From Mucilaginibacter terrigena (GTDB lineage Bacteria; Bacteroidota; Bacteroidia; Sphingobacteriales; Sphingobacteriaceae), in assembly GCF_004168255.1 (NCBI RefSeq), contig NZ_SEWG01000008.1, positions 93,742-157,741 of the forward strand: 64,000 nt of DNA. The letters run 5' to 3'. The notes beneath the pieces were generated by a model that worked only from the letters and a program-made list of their open reading frames with translations, had not been told where the DNA came from and made no database searches. Position numbers and translations under genes: made by a program. The stretch's first letter is position 1, and the number at the start of each line of letters is the position of its first letter. Shown here in pieces: positions 61,961-64,000 of this stretch.

Positions 61961-62367
61961 AAGTTGATTAATTTGTAAATGTTTTGTAAGATTATTACAG
62001 TCACTTACGCACAAAGTTTTAACCCGGATTTAAAATCGTATCGTTTATAGCAAATTGGAGTAAGAAAAGGTTTAAAAGCACAAAAAAGGCCGAAAAACTC
62101 TCGCAGTATTTCGGCCCTACATCTACCTATGAAAAACTCCCTTTGAGAAGGGTTGCTTAACTATATACAAATGCAGTGCCTGTTTATAAAATGCCTGTTT
62201 TGGCTTAAAACCTGCACTTTATAAATAATACCCGTTTTTATAATGTAGAAATTGGTTCTCACTGTGTAGAAAAAAATTTACCCGTATGTTAACCGGGCGT
62301 ATAATTTGTTTATAACCTTATGATAATTTATTAGAAACTTATTATAACTAACAATGTTACAGTTAGT
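61961..62367. other. Divergent intergenic region with hairpins but no gene
   Basis: It contains GGCCGAAA/TTTCGGCC (62088-62116) and CCCTT-TGAG-AAGGG (about 62136-62149). The rest is AT-rich. No perfect TTTG/TAnnTTTG promoter pair was found by eye on either strand, and no RNA gene was recognised. Confidence 0.4.
62081..62116 (-). promoter_or_regulatory. Terminator-like hairpin upstream of the ferritin-like pair
   Basis: Reading the minus strand, GGCCGAAA pairs with TTTCGGCC (8 bp, 13-nt loop) and is followed by a T6 run at 62087-62082, about 120 nt before the ferritin-like start. It could be a leader attenuator, or the end of an undetected small transcript from the right. Confidence 0.45.
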
Positions 62368-62679
62368 ATGGATTACAATGTGTATTTATTGGCTACCGAC
62401 CCTAACAACCCTTGCAGGGATGTGATACACTCGAGAGACACCGGTTTAAAGATCAGGGTTTTTTGCCTTAGTGAAGATAAGTTTAACCCCAGCGACAGCG
62501 AAATTCAACTATACGGATACGCGTTTGGGAAGCTTTACGCTTTTGAAACCATTAACATTACCGCTGATGACGCGCTTGATGTAGTAAGCGCGATACAATG
62601 GTATGCTGATTATATTGAGTACCCCGATATGGAAATTTTGCCCGAAGACCCGCGCGGAAGCCAAAATATAGCCATGTGA
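62368..62679 (+). CDS. Small uncharacterised protein
   Basis: A 103-residue acidic cytoplasmic protein, beginning MDYNVYLLATDPNN, with a beta-alpha pattern (KIRVFCLSEDKF, EIQLYGYAFGKLYAF, ADDALDVVSAIQWYADYIEYP). No family is recognised. It lies upstream of the tRNA locus with 97 nt between, in the same direction, but the tRNA promoter box is separate. Confidence 0.6.
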   Translation: MDYNVYLLATDPNNPCRDVIHSRDTGLKIRVFCLSEDKFNPSDSEIQLYGYAFGKLYAFETINITADDALDVVSAIQWYADYIEYPDMEILPEDPRGSQNIAM

Positions 62680-62729
62680 TAAATACAACAAGCTGTATAT
62701 CTACCATTTACAAATAATTTAAATTATTT

Positions 62730-62760
62730 TTTGAGGTATTGGCTGCAAATTCTATATTTG
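62730..62760 (+). promoter_or_regulatory. Promoter of the tRNA locus
   Basis: TTTG at 62730-62733 and TATATTTG at 62753-62760 are perfect Bacteroidota -33 and -7 elements with 19 nt between. Transcription is predicted to start near 62764, 13 nt before the first tRNA-like sequence. Confidence 0.75.
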
Positions 62761-62776
62761 CAGTCCCAAAACGAAC

Positions 62777-62832
62777 GGGAGTTTAGCTCAGCTGGTTCAG
62801 AGCATTCCGATTTAAATCGGAAGAGTCACTGG
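62777..62832 (+). pseudogene. Truncated tRNA-Val-like 5' fragment
   Basis: The first 27 bases (acceptor 5' strand and D arm) are identical to the intact tRNA-Val at 62854. The anticodon arm is replaced by a perfect palindrome, TTCCGATTT/AAATCGGAA (62805-62822). The sequence ends right after the T-stem 5' strand (CACTGG), with no T loop or 3' acceptor. It cannot fold as a tRNA. Confidence 0.8.
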
Positions 62833-62853
62833 CCAAAGAGTTGAAATCAAAAA

Positions 62854-62928
62854 GGGAGTTTAGCTCAGCTGGTTCAGAGCATCTGCCTTACAAGCAGAGG
62901 GTCACTGGTTCGAACCCAGTAACTCCCA
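62854..62928 (+). tRNA. tRNA-Val (anticodon UAC)
   Basis: 75 nt fold cleanly: 7-bp acceptor GGGAGTT/AACTCCC, D arm GCTC/GAGC, anticodon arm TCTGC-CTTACAA-GCAGA with anticodon TAC, T arm ACTGG-TTCGAAC-CCAGT and discriminator A. CCA is not encoded (CAA follows). It reads GUA and related Val codons. It is the only complete tRNA in the window and is followed directly by the nuclease array. Confidence 0.95.
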
Positions 62929-62931
62929 CAA

Positions 62932-62957
62932 AGCCTTACAGAAATGTAGGGCTTTTT
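62932..62957 (+). terminator. Terminator hairpin between tRNA-Val and the first nuclease gene
   Basis: AGCCTTACA-GAAA-TGTAGGGCT forms 9 bp (one G-U) capped by a GNRA tetraloop, followed by T5. It starts 3 nt after the tRNA and ends 10 nt before the nuclease ATG, so nuclease mRNA from the tRNA promoter requires read-through. Confidence 0.85.
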
Positions 62958-62967
62958 GTTTAAGCAT

Positions 62968-63216
62968 ATGTTTTTCACTTACATACTATATTCTATGTCG
63001 CTTGACAAATACTATGTTGGTTCTACATCCAACTTGGATGAACGTGTAAAAAAACATAATACTAACCACAAAGGCTTCACCGGCAGGGCTCCCGATTGGG
63101 TAATTAAATGGTCAGAAACATTACCTACAAAAGAAGATGCAGGCATGCGCGAGCGTCAGATAAAATCCTGGAAAAGTAAAAAAATGATACAACAGCTTAT
63201 TGCCAGTTCAAAATAG
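62968..63216 (+). CDS. GIY-YIG nuclease family protein, array copy 1
   Basis: An 82-residue single-domain GIY-YIG nuclease. FTYILYS is the GIY element, YYVGSTSNLDERVKKHN carries the YIG motif and the catalytic Arg, and the Glu in GMRERQIKSWK fits the metal-binding position. The size matches the UPF0213/YhbQ-like stand-alone group, so it appears complete and potentially active. ATG 62968 is preferred to TTG 62956. The stop codon TAG is shared with the D-arm remnant of the tRNA fragment that follows. No Shine-Dalgarno is visible. Confidence 0.88.
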   Translation: MFFTYILYSMSLDKYYVGSTSNLDERVKKHNTNHKGFTGRAPDWVIKWSETLPTKEDAGMRERQIKSWKSKKMIQQLIASSK

Positions 63217-63278
63217 CTGGTTCAGTGCATCCCGATTTTACATCGGGAGGGTCACTGGTTCGAACCCAGTAACTCCCA
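63214..63278 (+). pseudogene. tRNA-Val 3' fragment, array copy 1
   Basis: Contains the D-loop and D-stem 3' strand, T arm and 3' acceptor of tRNA-Val but lacks the 5' acceptor strand. The anticodon arm is TCCCGAT-TTTAC-ATCGGGA (63230-63248), 2 nt longer than normal. It cannot form an acceptor stem and is not a functional tRNA. Confidence 0.85.
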
Positions 63279-63281
63279 CAA

Positions 63282-63307
63282 AGCCTTACAGAAATGTAGG
63301 GCTTTTT
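63282..63307 (+). terminator. Terminator hairpin, array copy 2
   Basis: Identical to 62932-62957, here following a broken tRNA fragment rather than a functional tRNA. Confidence 0.83.
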
Positions 63308-63317
63308 GTTTAAGCAT

Positions 63318-63566
63318 ATGTTTTTCACTTACATACTATATTCTATGTCGCTTGACAAATACTATGTTGGTTCTACATCCAACTTGGATGAACGTGTAAA
63401 AAAACATAATACTAACCACAAAGGCTTCACCGGCAGGGCTCCCGATTGGGTAATTAAATGGTCAGAAACATTACCTACAAAAGAAGATGCAGGCATGCGC
63501 GAGCGTCAGATAAAATCCTGGAAAAGTAAAAAAATGATACAACAGCTTATTGCCAGTTCAAAATAG
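63318..63566 (+). CDS. GIY-YIG nuclease family protein, array copy 2
   Basis: Identical in nucleotide sequence to copy 1, with the same GIY, YIG, Arg and Glu residues and the same TAG stop inside the tRNA remnant. Because no substitution of any kind separates the copies, they cannot have diverged in function. Confidence 0.88.
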   Translation: MFFTYILYSMSLDKYYVGSTSNLDERVKKHNTNHKGFTGRAPDWVIKWSETLPTKEDAGMRERQIKSWKSKKMIQQLIASSK

Positions 63567-63628
63567 CTGGTTCAGTGCATCCCGATTTTACATCGGGAGG
63601 GTCACTGGTTCGAACCCAGTAACTCCCA
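63564..63628 (+). pseudogene. tRNA-Val 3' fragment, array copy 2
   Basis: Same as the fragment at 63214, including the 2-nt-expanded anticodon arm and missing 5' acceptor strand. Confidence 0.85.
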
Positions 63629-63631
63629 CAA

Positions 63632-63657
63632 AGCCTTACAGAAATGTAGGGCTTTTT
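63632..63657 (+). terminator. Terminator hairpin, array copy 3
   Basis: Identical to 62932-62957, placed before the third nuclease copy. A fourth begins at 63982 and is cut by the window end. Confidence 0.83.
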
Positions 63658-63667
63658 GTTTAAGCAT

Positions 63668-63916
63668 ATGTTTTTCACTTACATACTATATTCTATGTCG
63701 CTTGACAAATACTATGTTGGTTCTACATCCAACTTGGATGAACGTGTAAAAAAACATAATACTAACCACAAAGGCTTCACCGGCAGGGCTCCCGATTGGG
63801 TAATTAAATGGTCAGAAACATTACCTACAAAAGAAGATGCAGGCATGCGCGAGCGTCAGATAAAATCCTGGAAAAGTAAAAAAATGATACAACAGCTTAT
63901 TGCCAGTTCAAAATAG
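63668..63916 (+). CDS. GIY-YIG nuclease family protein, array copy 3
   Basis: Nucleotide-identical to copies 1 and 2. It is the last complete copy in the window; the repeat continues past 64000, so the copy number is unknown. Confidence 0.88.
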   Translation: MFFTYILYSMSLDKYYVGSTSNLDERVKKHNTNHKGFTGRAPDWVIKWSETLPTKEDAGMRERQIKSWKSKKMIQQLIASSK

Positions 63917-63978
63917 CTGGTTCAGTGCATCCCGATTTTACATCGGGAGGGTCACTGGTTCGAACCCAGTAACTCCCA
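63914..63978 (+). pseudogene. tRNA-Val 3' fragment, array copy 3
   Basis: Same as the fragments at 63214 and 63564; followed by the beginning of another terminator hairpin at the window edge. Confidence 0.85.
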
Positions 63979-64000
63979 CAAAGCCTTACAGAAATGTAGG

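Larger units (their letters stand above)
62897..64000 (+). repeat. Exact 350-bp tandem repeat array (tRNA 3' part, terminator, GIY-YIG gene), open at window end
   Basis: Every base from 62897 recurs 350 bp later, as far as the sequence can be read, through 64000. Three full nuclease genes lie at 62968, 63318 and 63668, and the start of a fourth unit is cut by the window edge. The repeat unit consists of tRNA T arm and 3' acceptor, hairpin terminator, nuclease gene, D-arm remnant and abnormal anticodon arm. Identity includes synonymous and noncoding bases, so copies are very recent or an assembly effect. Confidence 0.93.

Noticed and set aside
62777..62832. tRNA-Lys or tRNA-Phe gene
   Set aside because: The loop TTTAAA could suggest an anticodon, but the T arm and 3' acceptor are absent.
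63214..63278. Functional tRNA with suppressor-like anticodon UUA
   Set aside because: Although one register of the loop gives UUA, the 5' acceptor strand is missing and the anticodon stem is too long, so no tRNA can form.
62897..64000. CRISPR-like array
   Set aside because: Units are 350 bp with a coding gene inside each; there are no short direct repeats separated by unique spacers.

Overview
The window is chromosomal DNA from a member of the Bacteroidota, most likely Sphingobacteriaceae close to Mucilaginibacter or Pedobacter. This is inferred from gene content (DUF2480, DUF3108/DUF3109 trio, DUF6427, RemB-like protein, M56 peptidase with TonB domains, rhomboid with a DUF6576-like tail), from promoter-like boxes of the Bacteroidota type (TTTG, about 19 nt, TAnnTTTG), and from weak or absent Shine-Dalgarno sites. 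No species can be named from the sequence alone.

Layout. 1-5203: end of a serine hydrolase with TPRs, a YjjG-type HAD nucleotidase, a HicBA toxin-antitoxin pair, a DinB-like protein, a 36-residue membrane peptide, and an LpxH-like phosphoesterase followed by a glycosyltransferase. 5340-13783: a secreted protein with an internal duplication, then DUF6427, purQ, coaX, an outer-membrane protein, LptC and a PpiD-like chaperone. 13963-19552: DUF2480/DUF3108/DUF3109, gmd, a RemB/Wzi-like barrel. 19067-27361: tilS, an OstA (LptA-like) protein, RdgB, a SurA-like isomerase and a MoxR ATPase. LptC, OstA, PpiD, SurA and Lnt together make this stretch rich in envelope biogenesis. 28389-34536 (minus strand): mutL, two rhomboid proteases, an EEP phosphatase and cysS in one close-packed run. 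34771-42237: amidohydrolase, serine hydrolase, serS, rsmI, lnt. 42647-50123 (minus): RibD-like reductase, an RND efflux operon, a lone receiver domain translationally coupled to a GlcNAc-kinase-like protein. 50366-62679: M61 peptidase, PAS protein, BlaI/BlaR1 pair, beta-CASP hydrolase, 2OG oxygenase, a DUF6600 protein with a glutamine-rich tail, two ferritin-like secreted proteins and a small unknown.

The right end (62777-64000) is the most unusual part. A broken 5' tRNA piece and one intact tRNA-Val(UAC) are followed by an exact 350-bp tandem repeat that runs off the window. Each unit carries a terminator hairpin, a complete 82-residue GIY-YIG nuclease gene and a tRNA-Val fragment lacking its 5' acceptor strand and carrying an abnormal anticodon arm. 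It looks like a tRNA-gene-associated nuclease element that has amplified in tandem; an assembly artefact must also be excluded.

Intergenic spaces hold several families of short palindromic or inverted-repeat sequences, including a 123-bp MITE-like unit, an 87-bp unit with perfect 13-bp termini, a branched cluster of four 6-3-6 hairpins and a two-hairpin repeat present three times. No prophage, insertion sequence with transposase, rRNA or CRISPR array was seen.
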